Shown here one piece after another: positions 32,951 to 44,604 of a stretch of DNA of 64,000 bases. Made by a program: the position numbers and the translations under genes. Position 1 is the stretch's first letter. Each line of letters starts with the position of its first letter. The DNA lies in assembly GCA_963920765.1 (NCBI GenBank), contig OY987249.1:17208483-17272482 (forward strand), in the 5' to 3' direction. Below the pieces are notes generated by a model. The model had not been told where the DNA came from and made no database searches. It saw only the letters and a list, made by a program, of their open reading frames with translations. The DNA comes from Ulota crispa. Its lineage: Eukaryota > Streptophyta > Bryopsida > Orthotrichales > Orthotrichaceae.

Positions 32951-35847
32951 TCACATGTAGTACACACACTGGAATGAAATAAAGCCATACCTGAAAAGAA
33001 TGTGCGTCTCTAGCTTGTCAAGAAGGACCGGATGATCACGAACCTGAACAACAGCAACTCTCAAATGACAAAATTGCCATTTACTTATTTCCAAACATGT
33101 CGAATTCATAAACCCAGCAATCCTGATGCCTCACGAAATTGATATAGGCTCTTGTAATAAATTGAATGAGAAAAAATAAATAAAGTTTTAGGAAAACTAC
33201 TTCCGTTCTTGAGCTAACTCCTAATCTCTTACATCATCTCGCAGCATACGCATTTGTACCCACGAGCTTCCTTTTTTTATTTTCAGAATTGTCAGCTTAC
33301 GGCATTGACCTATGATCCCAGACTTCCTGGTTTTACCTTTCCAGCTTAGCTTACAGAAATCCTTTACATGTATTTTTAAGTTATAACCTACTTAAATGAC
33401 AACTATGCACAAACATAACGTGGTAACGTGAGACCAAAGGACCCATTAAGCTATTTACATAAATCTGGGCAAGGCAGTCAATAATAGAATGTTCTCACCT
33501 GCTCTGCATAGTACGGAGCAAGAGATAACTTGACACTACTGCTGAGATCCAATGCCAATTGAAGACACTTGTAATTAACACCATATTAGATAAATTGGGA
33601 AAAACAGGGGTACCATTTTCAACTTCACCTTAAACCCAAAATGTCGCCTTAAATCAGATTCAAAGGTATCAGGTTTAGTATGAACCACTAAGATTTTTTC
33701 CTTCCCAAATTCTTCCTCTCAAGTGAGGGCACGTGTAATAATAAAAATGCTGGAACTTGAATTAAGTTGATCACCTTAGTTCTCAAAAGTCCCAAAATGT
33801 ACTGTTTTTCCCAATTTATCTAATATGATGTTAACCCCTAAAGGCCCAAGGAACCCACTTTGGGCTTTATGAGAACTCGAGCAAGCTCTATTGATTTCAT
33901 AATTTGAAAATTTTTCATGAAATTTTTAGGATGGATGCTACTCATCATAATCTACATGTGAAGCTTTATTTCATTCATTTGGATAAGTGTTGCAAAAGTT
34001 AGAAGGTTTTTTTCAATTTCAATGTCAAACCAGGTAGCAAAGAATATATTCTAAATTTTTTTATAATTTTTTTATAGAATTGTATAGATTGATACCTACT
34101 CAAAAAAAATTGAATCCCTCAATTTCAAATAATGAGGTAAGAGTTACAAGGAGTTTTCTTTTGCGGGCAATGAAGGTAGGAAGATGGTAGAAAAAACATA
34201 TAAAGTTTTCTTTTACTCTCAATTTTGAAAAATTACAAATGAAAATGAAAAATAAAGTTACTAATTGTCTGTTAGAGCATTCTCACCATTGGGATTAACA
34301 ATTTTCAAATTCTTCCAAAAGTTATTAGCATATTAGTTATATCTTTCATTCATCAATACTTTTCACTTTACAATTTTTGTAAAAATGAGTCCAAAATTTT
34401 TTTTTTGTTAAAATTTTTATATATGCTTTCAACCCATTTTCTAACATATTGCAAAAATTGCACAAGAAAAAAAACATATGTGTTTTTTTCTAAAAAGTTT
34501 GAAAATCCAAATTTCACCTTTTGGAAGGATTAGAAAAACCTACATTTTGAAATTTAGGCATATTGATCTTGCAATTGGTGGGGATATTCATTCTGAAATT
34601 TTGGGACAATGTACTTGTGCAAGTCAACCAAAGGATCCTATGGTTAGATTTGTTAAAAAATAAGTTTCAATGAAGATTTTGACCCTGGTTTGGAGACTAG
34701 TATTTTGAAGCAATTTTGGGCCTCTCAACACAAAAGAATTTTAAGGGTTAATTACTTCTTTCCTACGTAACCACAAAAGTCAGACAATGTCCTAAAGTTG
34801 GACAGCGTTAATTATTCATGCCGCTGCAGCAGGTCTAGGAACATGAATCCAAGCTGTAATATTTTCTGCAACTAACTTGAGGGAATTAGGAGGCGCCAGT
34901 AATACCAGGAGCAAGGAGTTATAATGTAGAACAAAAAGAGCTCTCATTCAGTATCAGCTCCTGATCCTCCAAGCCACTTTCATTGCAGTTGCGCTGCCTA
35001 AAACTCATATGTGATCACTAAACTAGCTTGCACCATCTCATTGAAGAGAGAATCTCATACGGGATCCTTGAGAGATAAAGCTAAACCTTCTACGTAAAAA
35101 TGCTCTGGTACTTAAATATCTAATTTCTCCATGAATTTATCCCGTCGTAGAAACTCAAGTCATCTTGAAATAATTCGAGATAAAATACTTCTAACTCAGT
35201 TAAGCAGGCAGGAAACGTCAGTTAAAAGGATGATTATTACATTGTCAACGGCTGATCAATTTCCGTAGGGAAATCTGAAGCCGCATCGTTATAGATGTCA
35301 CGGAGCTTTACAGGAATCGGCAAGGTGAGCACGTCGGCACAGTATTGGAATATTGTGTCAAAATGCTCAACAAGCAACTGCTGAGGCAAATCACTTATCA
35401 TGCGCATGCGCTTCCTAGAATTACTCAATAGGTTTCCTGGAACCCCTAAAGGATTTTGCAGTATTGTATACACTCTCTTTTGTGTTGTATACAAATGGGG
35501 TATTTGGACAGCACATGAAGCACATTGGAGCTATAAATTTTAAGCCAGGTCATAAACATACTATCGATCAACTAGGATATTTTGGGGAATTTTTTACATT
35601 GGTCATAAAGCCATTTTTTCAAATACTAAATGATCCTTGTATGAATATAGCGTGCACTTTTGGTAGGCAACATCCTTTAGGGGTTGTAGGAGTGAATTGT
35701 AGGAGTGAATGGCATCCATACTAAAGTCATTACTCAAGTCAGTGTCACGCCATTTCTCTCCGTAGTAGCTCGACCACTGCCAGATCTTGCTGTCCATTTG
35801 AAGGATGAATTCAAACATTCTTGTCTTTTTAGAAGGTGGAATGTAAG
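32951..35847 (-). CDS. Exons of an unidentified multi-exon gene
   Basis: I do not recognise the family. Exons supported by splice signals and protein-like frames, in gene order: 35,684-35,847 (AYIPPSKKTRMFEFILQMDS...); 35,034-35,442 (LPQQLLVEHFDTIFQY..., PIPVKLRDIYND); 34,906-34,997; 34,767-34,865 (KILQLGFMFLDLLQRHE, in-frame TAA, then LTLSNFRTLSDFCGY); 33,499-33,567 (CLQLALDLSSSVKLSLAPYY); and 32,991-33,043 (VRDHPVLLDKLETHILF), reading on to a TGA at 32,951. The last three join in phase 0. The overall look is alpha-helical and Leu-rich, as in HEAT-type scaffolds, but that is a guess. Several exons need TAA/TAG as sense codons, or else the gene is broken. The order and joining of the middle exons are uncertain. 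Confidence 0.45.
33577..33832. mobile_element. CCATATTCATTAAATT-family MITE in an intron, AATT duplication
   Basis: The ends AACACCATATTAGATAAATT and AATTTATCTAATATGATGTT. The right copy of the AATT duplication is split by the TTAA element at 33,835-34,747, inserted exactly at the MITE end. It lies in the intron between two predicted exons. Confidence 0.8.
33835..34747. mobile_element. piggyBac-like element, 913 bp, in an intron
   Basis: TTAA flanks (33,831-33,834 and 34,748-34,751), ends CCCCTAAAGGCCCAAGG and a degenerate ttttaaggg. Same length class as 6,755-7,666. Confidence 0.75.
35443..35683. mobile_element. CCCCTAAAGG-ended insertion splitting an exon
   Basis: The ends CCCCTAAAGGATTTTGCA and GGCAACATCCTTTAGGGG are inverted and match the TTAA family. 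The flanks are not TTAA (ggaa and ttgt). It separates two protein-like minus-strand frames that can be joined as SLLQ-VPGN if it is removed. Confidence 0.5.
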
Positions 35848-36007
35848 CTTTCACCAAACCAGCGTTTAGCACCAATCAATGGTTACGATGTGCACCAAAC
35901 AGGAAGAAATGCAAGTAAAACGGAAATGCTACGAATACCGCAAATAAGCTCAACTGCAGGGTTAATAACAAAGAAATTAAAATTTGGCAGCCGATGAAAC
36001 ACATTAA

Positions 36008-36095
36008 CCCTTAAAGGACGAGACAGACGTTTTTCGTCCCCAGCAAATACACGCAATAGCAACCAAACCACGGTTCCCGGCCCGTCCTTTAAGGG
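36008..36095. mobile_element. Very short piggyBac-like MITE, 88 bp
   Basis: TTAA flanks with ends CCCTTAAAGGACGAG and a matching GTCCTTTAAGGG. This is among the shortest members and defines the minimal ends. Confidence 0.8.
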
Positions 36096-36327
36096 TTAAG
36101 TAATAATAAATCCTTCCCCCTACAATGCATACTGCCTGTAATACCTACCTAATTTGGTCGCAGCAACAACTCTTCTATCCCAATCCACCAACTCTAGGCT
36201 CGATTTATACCTCGAGAGGCTGAAAAGGATTCTGTGACCTGAATAGAAAGATAGGAAACTGCCAAGAGAGGTTAAAGAGCAATCAACCACCAAGGGCACA
36301 ATTTCAAACAGGAATCCTAGGGATATA

Positions 36328-36729
36328 CTCCCTCTATTCCTCAAAAAGCGTCCAAAAAGCTTCCTTGTGAAGGATTAACTGTGTTTTCAGTCTGTGCTAA
36401 CAAATGCATTCTAGAATCAATACACCATCTACTAAATGTATGTAAAATCTTTGACTTTGATGTTGTTGTTTGGACACCCAAATTCCATGCAAAAAGTACC
36501 ATATTTGTGCATATTGTCAACTCCTCATTATTGATGACTTAAAGATTAGTACCAACAGTGGTACCTCATATGACCAAGCCCAAGCATGCTACGAGAGGAA
36601 TGTTGCCCAATCTCTTAACTAGCCCTCATTTCTGAGCATTTGAAATCAACAAAATCAACAAAAGCCGGGAGCTCTTTTGTGGTACAAGAGATGTGTCTGA
36701 TTGAGACGTTTTTAGAGAGACAGAGGGAG
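36328..36729. mobile_element. Stowaway-like MITE, TA duplication
   Basis: The ends CTCCCTCTATTCC and the inverted agagacagagggag are flanked by TA. CTCCCTC termini with TA duplications are the hallmark of Stowaway MITEs and mariner-like elements of plants. It is 402 bp and non-coding. Confidence 0.85.
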
Positions 36730-36939
36730 TATCTCCTTACTTGAGAATAGCTCTAAATGGACATCTGTCAGTACCCTTTGTTTCGGCAGGTTCTTCAGTT
36801 AGCTTCAGCATCTCCGTTCCCCTGGAAAAAAACCAAAACACCATTTCTATGCTAAATATCCAGATTAGCACTAATAAGCACATTCTGAATTGGAATTATG
36901 TCTTCTTGATTAGCATTCCAAGGATACAGATGCCATCTA

Positions 36940-38400
36940 ATACTAGTAAACTATATAACAGAATACGATTAACCATTGTGGCGATCCTTTTACCTGCCGT
37001 ACCTCCCAAGTTTTACTTACCTTGGTAATACCAGTCAGCTTGATGGGTGACATGTTGCTTGATGTATGACATGGTTCTGAGTTGATCAGTCACGTTGATG
37101 ATTGTTGAGGACTATCACTTTGACGATTGTTGAGGATTGTCACTGACGCTTGCAATGACAAGCTCAAAGAGAGAGAAAATTTTGTTATTTGTTGCAGGAA
37201 GGGACAGATGCAAAAAATTGTTGGCAACAGAACTACTTTGGGATCGTCGCATGTGCAAGAGAGTTGCTGCGGTGCATTTGGCGGAAGCAAATGCAGCAGA
37301 GAAGAAGCCGACCGCGCTGTGCAATACTTATGAGGCGAGCCTTTCCCCCTCATGCCGCAATTAGGGTTTTTGCATGTCTGTTGAGAATTTCCTAAAGGCT
37401 TTAGTTTAAACGGGGGTGGTCATTCATGTGCTTTATTTTTGGTCACGCTCACTTTGATGCAATTGCAACCCTTCAGCCACAAAGTCCAACGAGGGATGTT
37501 TGGAATCACTTCATATGAGCAGAAGTGAAATTTTCTTATAATACAGTGTGAATCTCTCCGAGCTTGCTGTTTTGCAGGACAAAGCTTCAGTCCCAAAGTT
37601 GTAACCTCTATGTGACTATTTGAATGCTGATTGAGTATCTTTCACCTCACAGTACTTTCCATTTGCATAGAAAAAGATACAAAGAACTCTGCTTACGAAC
37701 CTGCAGATGTGGCAGGATCAAGCATTTCGATTTATGGTTAGGGTTTTTGCATCCAAGGTTACATCGTTTTTAAAGATTGTTGCTTGCTTATATTTGAAAG
37801 ATTGGTGCAGAGGAAATAGGTGGATGACCTTTCTATTGAAACGTGCAAGTCAAGAATCAAAGGCATTGCGAGCACCGGCCAAAGGGAAGTCCAGTTTCAT
37901 GGTTTGATGCCCTCTTGAGGATTGCAAACAAAAAAAACGAGGTATTTTGCTTTTTCTATATTCAGGTTCTGTTTCAATAGTAGAAATTTGGTATTGTTTA
38001 TTGGCAAGGCAGAGGTAAGATCCCGCTTACTCTCTCATGCAATGTGCGCCAATATTCATGCAATGTGCGCCAGTAGAGTAAAGTATGAGATGTTAGATTG
38101 CATTTTTTTGTGCAATGAAATGCGCTGGAAATCTGCTAATGAAATGCGCCTGTAATTTGCTGAATTTGTTGCTCAAATCTTTGTGCATCGGTTTCTCCTG
38201 TTTTTTCTTTTTCAGGTGGTCGGTCCTTTCCTTAGTACTGTAATTTGCTTTTACATCTTGCTCTGGATCTTGTGCATCCGGCAATCAGTGGAATTCTAGC
38301 TTGCTTATTTACCTGCTGCACAATCATTCGGGTTTCTCAAGTGAAGAATTTACCGGATTGTGTGATTTTGGAGGATTTTAGGTATTCAAGCTTTCTAAAT
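36940..38400. other. Mosaic upstream of the eL28 exons
   Basis: 36,943-37,330 is related to 45,714-46,110 (shared gtaaactatat, gttgatgattgttg, and an exon-like stretch after ttgttgcag). Short exon-like pieces with acceptor and donor signals occur at 37,197-37,330, 37,843-37,903 and 37,969-38,017. None matches a protein I know. They could be captured gene fragments carried by the Helitron. Confidence 0.4.
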
Positions 38401-38419
38401 TTTCTTTTTTGCCTTACAA

Positions 38420-38989
38420 GTATTGCAAAGGATAAAACTTGAACACCTTCAAGTACTCAAGTACTACATTTGTTGTCATTATTAGGTTACCTTGAGTCTC
38501 TTTTGAAAGTTGTATGAAATTGTGTAGTAAAAGTACTTGATTGATCGATTAGGGTTGGCGAACAGAAAAAATGTGGGTATTGCATCCGTTGAAGGTCTTT
38601 CTGTGGTTTTGACCACCTCGAAGACCAAGAAGAGGAAACAGTCCGTAAAGTCGCGTCACAACTCTCACTTGAAGGAGGATTTCCGCAAGATGGTTAAGAT
38701 TATTGTCAACTAGGTATTTGCATTTTATTAGACTGTTGAATATAATTGTATTTCTATATGATTATTCTTTGCTTTGCAGCTTTTTTTTATTAGAGCTTCA
38801 AGAGAAACACTATTTTAATAGACACCTTTGCTGCTGAGTGTTAACTTGCTAAAATGTTCATTGATGTAGGTTGCCACTAACGGTTACATGGCTGATTTGA
38901 AGGCTGCCTCTCTAGCCCGGTTGGTTGCTATTCACAAGAGCTTGCGTGTGATCAAGGCCGGTGCCACCAAGAAAAAATCAAAGACTTGA
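38420..38989 (+). pseudogene. Ribosomal protein eL28 (RPL28) C-terminal exons
   Basis: The exon 38,553-38,713 reads LANRKNVGIASVEG and TTSKTKKRKQSV, then HLKEDFRKMVKIIVN followed by TAG at the conserved Gln. The intron 38,714-38,869 follows. The exon 38,870-38,989 reads DLKAASLARLVAIHKSLRV and ends in TGA. These align with the eL28 core (LANKKTV, TKTKR, VANQV, RPDLKKAALARL). A further piece, NLNTFKYS, at about 38,430-38,458 matches the preceding exon. The N-terminal part (VWEIVKKN) is not seen. eL28 is a large-subunit ribosomal protein. It lies 50 bp upstream of the Helitron Rep start, which suggests a captured fragment. The single in-frame TAG either breaks it or encodes Gln. Confidence 0.75.
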
Positions 38990-39039
38990 ACTTTGGCAAG
39001 ACAGTGAAGTAGTTGTGCCTTCTATTTTGGATTAGTCTC

Positions 39040-42000
39040 ATGTCCAAAAGTCCACAATCCCGCAAAAATAGACTTGCACGCAAACGTCGTGCAAAGCGCA
39101 CATATGCTGAGCGTGATGCAGAGAACGCAACGCGGCACGCCAGACGTGTAAATCGCTAGGAGTTGGAAGCTGCACGAGAAAATCTGCCCGAGGCTCGCGT
39201 AGATGATCTCAACGAAGATGATGAGTTCCACGCTGTCCAACTTGGTGCTACAATCAAAGAGGAGACAATGGTAGTTTGCAAACAAAATCGGCAAGTGCTG
39301 CAAGCACTGACGGAGGTACCATTAGCGCGACGTGTGGTGGATGGCCTGGTTGGCAGTCTTCGACATGCTTTTGGGCGTATGAACAGTGTCTGCATTGCAT
39401 GCAACGCTTTACATTGGGTTGAGGAGCGAGTCATTAGACGGGGCTCTACTTTGGCAAACCCAATCTTCACCATGTGTTGCGAGCATGGGAAAGTTAGCCT
39501 TGGAGCATTGAGCATAGCTCATGAGCCGTTGCAAAGTTTGCTGTTGGGTGGCACACAAGAGGCAAAGAAATTTTGTGATTCCATCAGGGCTTACAACAGT
39601 GCTTTGGCATTCACGTCCCTTGGAGCAAATATAGATCAACGATTCTCCCAAGGTGGTAACTACACCTTCCGACTACAAGGCGCGTTATATCATTGCATGG
39701 GTAGTCTTTTGCCAGCCAAAGGGGACAACCAAAAATTTGCGCAATTGTATACTGCGGACAATCAAGCTGCGCTCAACGGTCGAATGGCGGCCTTCGAAAA
39801 ATGGACTAAAACTTGATGGAAAGACTTCAAAATATGTTAAGTTAGCACAATCCAACTTTTTGAAAATGTACGTGCACGATTGGCTGTGCAACCGGTAATC
39901 AATTCGGAACTTCGTCTCTTAACTTTGGGATCTAAGGACATGCAAATGTACAACACTCCAACGGCAAATGAGGTAGGCGCTATTATGGTTGGAGATGGCC
40001 ATGATGCTAGTATATCCGAGAGAGACATTATTTTGAAGAGGATAATCGGGCCTCTTCAGCGGATATCCGCATTGCATTTTGCTTATTCGCCCTTGCACTA
40101 TGTGCTTCTTTTCCCCTGCGATGTCTAGGGTGGTCTCCAAGCATCCCCTTCCGAAGCTTTGATGAAGGATTTGAGGAAGTGAATTAGATTGATGTCAGGG
40201 GCAGAGGTGGGTCACATAGATTAATACAGATGCAATTTTATGCACATGTGCTCCACCCACGCAATCGGCACGACCACATTTTCTATGCAAGTCGCCTCTT
40301 ACAACAATATATGGTTGACGCATGGGCTTGCGTTGAGCAGAACCGACTCAAATTCTTCCAAGACAACCAAAGGGACCTCCAATGTGAGCTATATAGTGGG
40401 GTCATGGATGCACTCAACGCTGGCGATCATGATGCATCGCAAATTGGTCAAAAATTCATTTTGCCATCATCGTTTGCTAGAGGCAGACGTCAAATGAATC
40501 AATTATACCAAGACGCAATAGCCATTGTGCGTATGCGTGGACGTCCCCATCTATTCCTAACATTTACATGCAATCCAAAGTGGGCAGAGATTACAACTGA
40601 ATTATTACCTAGGCAAAATGCAAAAGAGCAACCAAATTTGGTCACGAGTGTATTTGAGATGAAATTTGAAGAGCTAATGACAGATTTGAAAGACCGCAAG
40701 ATTTTTGGGACGGTGATGGGGCAGATTTGGGTGATTGAATTTCAAAAGAGAGGCTTGCCGCATGCGCATATCTTGCTGATCCTTAACGAGCAGTCACAAT
40801 TGAGAACTATAGATGAAATTGACTTGGCTATATCTGCAGGTAAGTTTACTTGTTTTTCTTTTCACTATGTTTTATGCAATAGGATCATTATTTTTAGCCC
40901 AAATTTTGTAGAGTAGCTAGAGTATCTTGCTAAGCCATAGGCTCTGATATTAGAGAAGATGATATGATTATAATGTTGGGTATGTGCAAATATAGAAGGT
41001 TACATGAAAATGATTAGATTGTAGACTACTAAGCTATTTTGAACCTCAATCTTCATGGCAAAATTGTCACTAATTTTTCCAATTCATTATGTTATTTTTT
41101 GTGGTTGGGGATCTAGCAAGTGAGAGAACATTGGACTTCACATCAACGTGGGCTTTGTGTTCATCTTGATATCCATAGCTGTGGCGCACAATTTGCACAT
41201 TCTTGAACAAGTATGTTTCATCTTTCTAACTCAATGATTAATAGTTTCAACAAATAAGTTGTGTTTTCAATTATGATGCATCTACTTGGCTATGTGTGCA
41301 GAAATCCCAGATTCCGTTACCCATCTGGAGGCGTACGAGACAGTGACACAATGCTTAGTGCACAATCCTTGCGGCGCATTCAATCCAAACGCCCCCTGCA
41401 TGGAGGATGGTAAGTGCACAAAGCATTATCCTCATAATTTTGCCAGAAAAACAAAAACAGACAACAATGGCTACCTTGCGTACAAGAGAAGAGATAATAG
41501 ACACTTTTTTGTGGATAGCAAGGGCAATTCAATTGATAACCAATGGGTTGTACCGCATAACGTTTATCTAGCAACTAAGTATAACGCCCATATAAATGTA
41601 GAGGTACAATGTTGTTTTATCACACACTTTTTATTTCATGTGAAAACATTCATTTTACAGTGTGGCCATGTCTACTTTAGTGACGGTGTTTGTTGACGTT
41701 TACCGGATTGATTGTTATAGAAGGAGCTCCAAATATACATGCAATGGATCATCTACCAATTTGACCACAAGGCTGTGCTTTATGTGCATGACAACAAAGA
41801 GTGGCCAAGATCAATTTTGTTACAAACATTGGACGATGAGATCAAATTTGTTAGAAACTTTGGAAAAAGAGACTTTGGACAATGAGACTTTGGACTCTAT
41901 TGGGTGGTTTCTTCTTGCTCATTGTACAAAAAACAACTATCATCATGTTTGATGTCCTCTTGAGAAACAACGTGGCTCTATAAAGACATCAAAAGGCTAC

Positions 42001-44604
42001 TTGGCACTCTTGGTGTTGTCCACATGATTGAGTCAATCAAACTTGCATACATTTGGCTCTTTGCTTTTTATGCAAATGAGATGTGTTTTCTTCACTAGCA
42101 TAGCAAGTTCATGAATGATGCTATAGCTCTTATGGAAATGCTATAGATTCATTGAAAGGTTAGCTGCTATTTTATGTATTTTTTTTTCAAAATACCTCTT
42201 TTTTTATCTAAACTCATTTTATTGTGCGCAGGTTTGCTCATTCTTTACAGTTGTGAAGTACCTCTTTAAATATGTTTATAAAGGTCACGATTGTACAAAT
42301 GTGGTTTTGCAAAGTAATGATGAAATTCAACAATACATTGACGCACGCTACATCTCTGTGTCTAAAGCAGCTTGGAGACTTTTTGGGTTCAAAATGCATG
42401 ATCAATCTCCGCCAATTCAATGTCTCCAGGTACATTTGTCCAATCAGCAGCGTGTGACATTCAATATAGATGGTAGTTTGGCGGATATTGTTGCTGCGGA
42501 TCAAGCTAGAAAGATAATTTTAACATAATAGTTTGAAGCAAATCAAACCATTCCATTGGCCCAAGAAATGTCCTATTTGGACTTTCCTTCACACTTTACT
42601 TGGCAAGCCACTGATAAAAAATGGGTGATTTGAAAAAGAAGATACTCAATTGGTCATCTGTATTTTGTAAGCCCTTTGGCAGGCAAGAGGTATTTCTTAT
42701 GCACGTTGTTAACCGTGGTAAAAGGTGCTACATGTTTTGAAAGTTTGCATACCTTCAATGGCAAAACTTTCAACTCTTTTAAAGCTGCGTGTATTGCACG
42801 TGGACTATACAAAGATGACACAGAATGGGAGCGTTGCTTAGGAGAAGCAGCAAGGATGCAATTTGGCTCTCAACTCCGATCCCTTTTTGTGACCATCTTG
42901 ATACATGGACCTCTAGCAAGTCCCTTAAAGCTTTGACAAGACCTTTGTGAAGACATGTCAGATGATTGCTCTCACCAACTGCGTCAAATCGGAGTCAAAC
43001 AAGCGTCATAAGACTAGATACATAGTCTTGCTTTGAACCTCATTGCTCAACTTCTTGCAACTTATGATAAGTTGTTAGAGGATTTTAATCTGCCACAACC
43101 TGCATTTTTGTTGGAAGAATTGCAAGGAATCAAGTTCATTTTTGAGGAGCTTGACAGAAAATGTGGAAGAGTTGAGAGAAAAGATTCAACGGCAAATTCC
43201 CACTTTTAACATGGAGCAGCGCGACATTTATGACAAAATCATGCAATCGTGTTTACTTGACACATGTGATAAAGTTTATTTTATTGACGGTCCTAGAGGA
43301 ACCGGCAAGACCTATTTGAAAAATCTTCTCTTGAAAAGTATACGGTCACAAAATCAGATTGCATTGGTTCTAGCTTTGTCTGGCATAGTTGCACTGCTTC
43401 TAGAAAAAGGACAGACTGCACATTCGCGTTTGAAAATTCCACTGGAGCTAAATACAATGTTTGTATGTAGCATTCAAAGGCAAGGTGAGCTTGCCAAACT
43501 CATCCGTTGTACCAAATTTATCCTTTGGGATGAAGCATTGATGGTGAACAAGTTGGCATTTGAAGCTGTTGATTGGACTTTACGTGACATCACTAGGAAA
43601 CATGTGACGTTTGGAGGAATTGCTTTTGTAATGTGTGGAGACTTTAGACAAGTCTTGCCTATTGTTCCAAGAGGACTACGTCCAAATATTGTTGCGGCGT
43701 TGATTAAAGAATCATACCTCTGGAGGCATGTTGAGGTGCACGCACTACGTCAAAACATGCGTGTTATGGGACCGGCTTTGCTTCATGATGACCTTGGGAA
43801 TCGCACTTTTGCTAATTGGCTTCTAGCACATGGTGAAGGCAAGCTTGACATGGTCAAAAAAGAGTATGTTTGTTGCCCAAAATTGGTAGTATTACAAGAC
43901 CAAAGTTTGGAGGGTTTGATCACTGCAGTTTACTCAGGAATTGCAAATAGACAACATGGACAAGAGTATTTTAGTAGCCGTGCCATTCTTGCCGCTTGCA
44001 ATGATGATGTGGCAACAATCAACGCAGTTGTGCTTGATAGAGTTCATGGGCAAGCTCAACAATTTTTGAGTGCTGACAAGGTTAACGATGCCGAGGGCAA
44101 GAACATGGTATCAACCAAATATTCAAATACCCTAGAGGTTAGCAGATGGCCACCACATAAGCTCACAATAAAGGTTGGAACTCTTGTGATGCTACTTCGT
44201 AATCTAGATCCATCGAATGGGTTGTGCAATGGTACCAGATTAATTGTGCGGCGTTGGTCTCCTCGGGTTTTGGAAGCTAAAGTCCTTACAAGATATCATG
44301 CAGGATACATTGCATTTATTCCTCAAATTCCCTTGATCACCGAAAATTCTGGATTGCCTTTTGCAATACGTTGCAGGCAATTCCTAGTTTGCGTTGCTTA
44401 TGCAATGACAATAAACAAATTGTAAGGACAAACACTCATGAAAGTAGGAATTTGCCTTACAAAGGATATTTTTTCTCATGGCCAATTGTACGTGGCTTTT
44501 TCACGTGCAACTACTCCAAAAAATATTTTGGTGCTTTTTGGTGCACAATCAAATCCAAATGAGCCATTGATGCAGAATGTTGTGTATAGCAAAGAGCTTA
44601 GTTA
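39040..44604 (+). pseudogene. Helitron RepHel transposase (HUH Rep plus Pif1-like helicase)
   Basis: The frame starts at ATG 39,040 with a basic N-terminus. The Rep part has FLTFTCNPKWAEI (about 40,550), the two-histidine motif GLPHAHILL (about 40,757) and the tyrosine region YLFKYVYKG and DARYISVSKAAWR (42,256-42,380). A donor at 40,840 and acceptor at 41,301 join as ISA-EIPD, a conserved Helitron sequence. The Pif1-like helicase has Walker A GPRGTGKT (43,289-43,312), ILWDEA (about 43,525), and the C-terminal GQLYVAFSR. Together these nick and unwind DNA for rolling-circle transposition. In-frame TAG/TAA occur at 39,157, 39,843, 40,183, 42,526-42,531 and 44,423; TGA at about 42,632 and 42,915; and there are single-base frameshifts near 39,810, 39,861, 40,128 and 43,163. 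The frameshifts alone make it inactive. Confidence 0.9.
41604..42250 (+). other. Intron or insertion inside the Helitron Rep region
   Basis: Between the exon ending in HINVEV (donor at 41,604) and the exon starting at 42,251 (acceptor tctttacag), the sequence does not encode Rep. It includes a 96-codon frame at 41,662-41,952 with no known motifs. A small Rep exon is probably missing here, because the phases do not join directly. Confidence 0.5.

Noticed and set aside
35015-35240. Long extension past TAA-TAA at 35,235 as proof of recoding
   Set aside because: Its density of TAA/TAG is what non-coding AT-rich DNA would give, so it is weak evidence alone. Conserved-site cases are used instead.
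35464-35724. 86-codon plus-strand frame
   Set aside because: It overlaps the inserted element and runs opposite to better-supported minus-strand exons. No domain.
39163-39816. Separate gene starting at 39,163
   Set aside because: It begins at TTG just after a TAG and continues the frame that starts with ATG at 39,040. It is part of the Helitron Rep protein.
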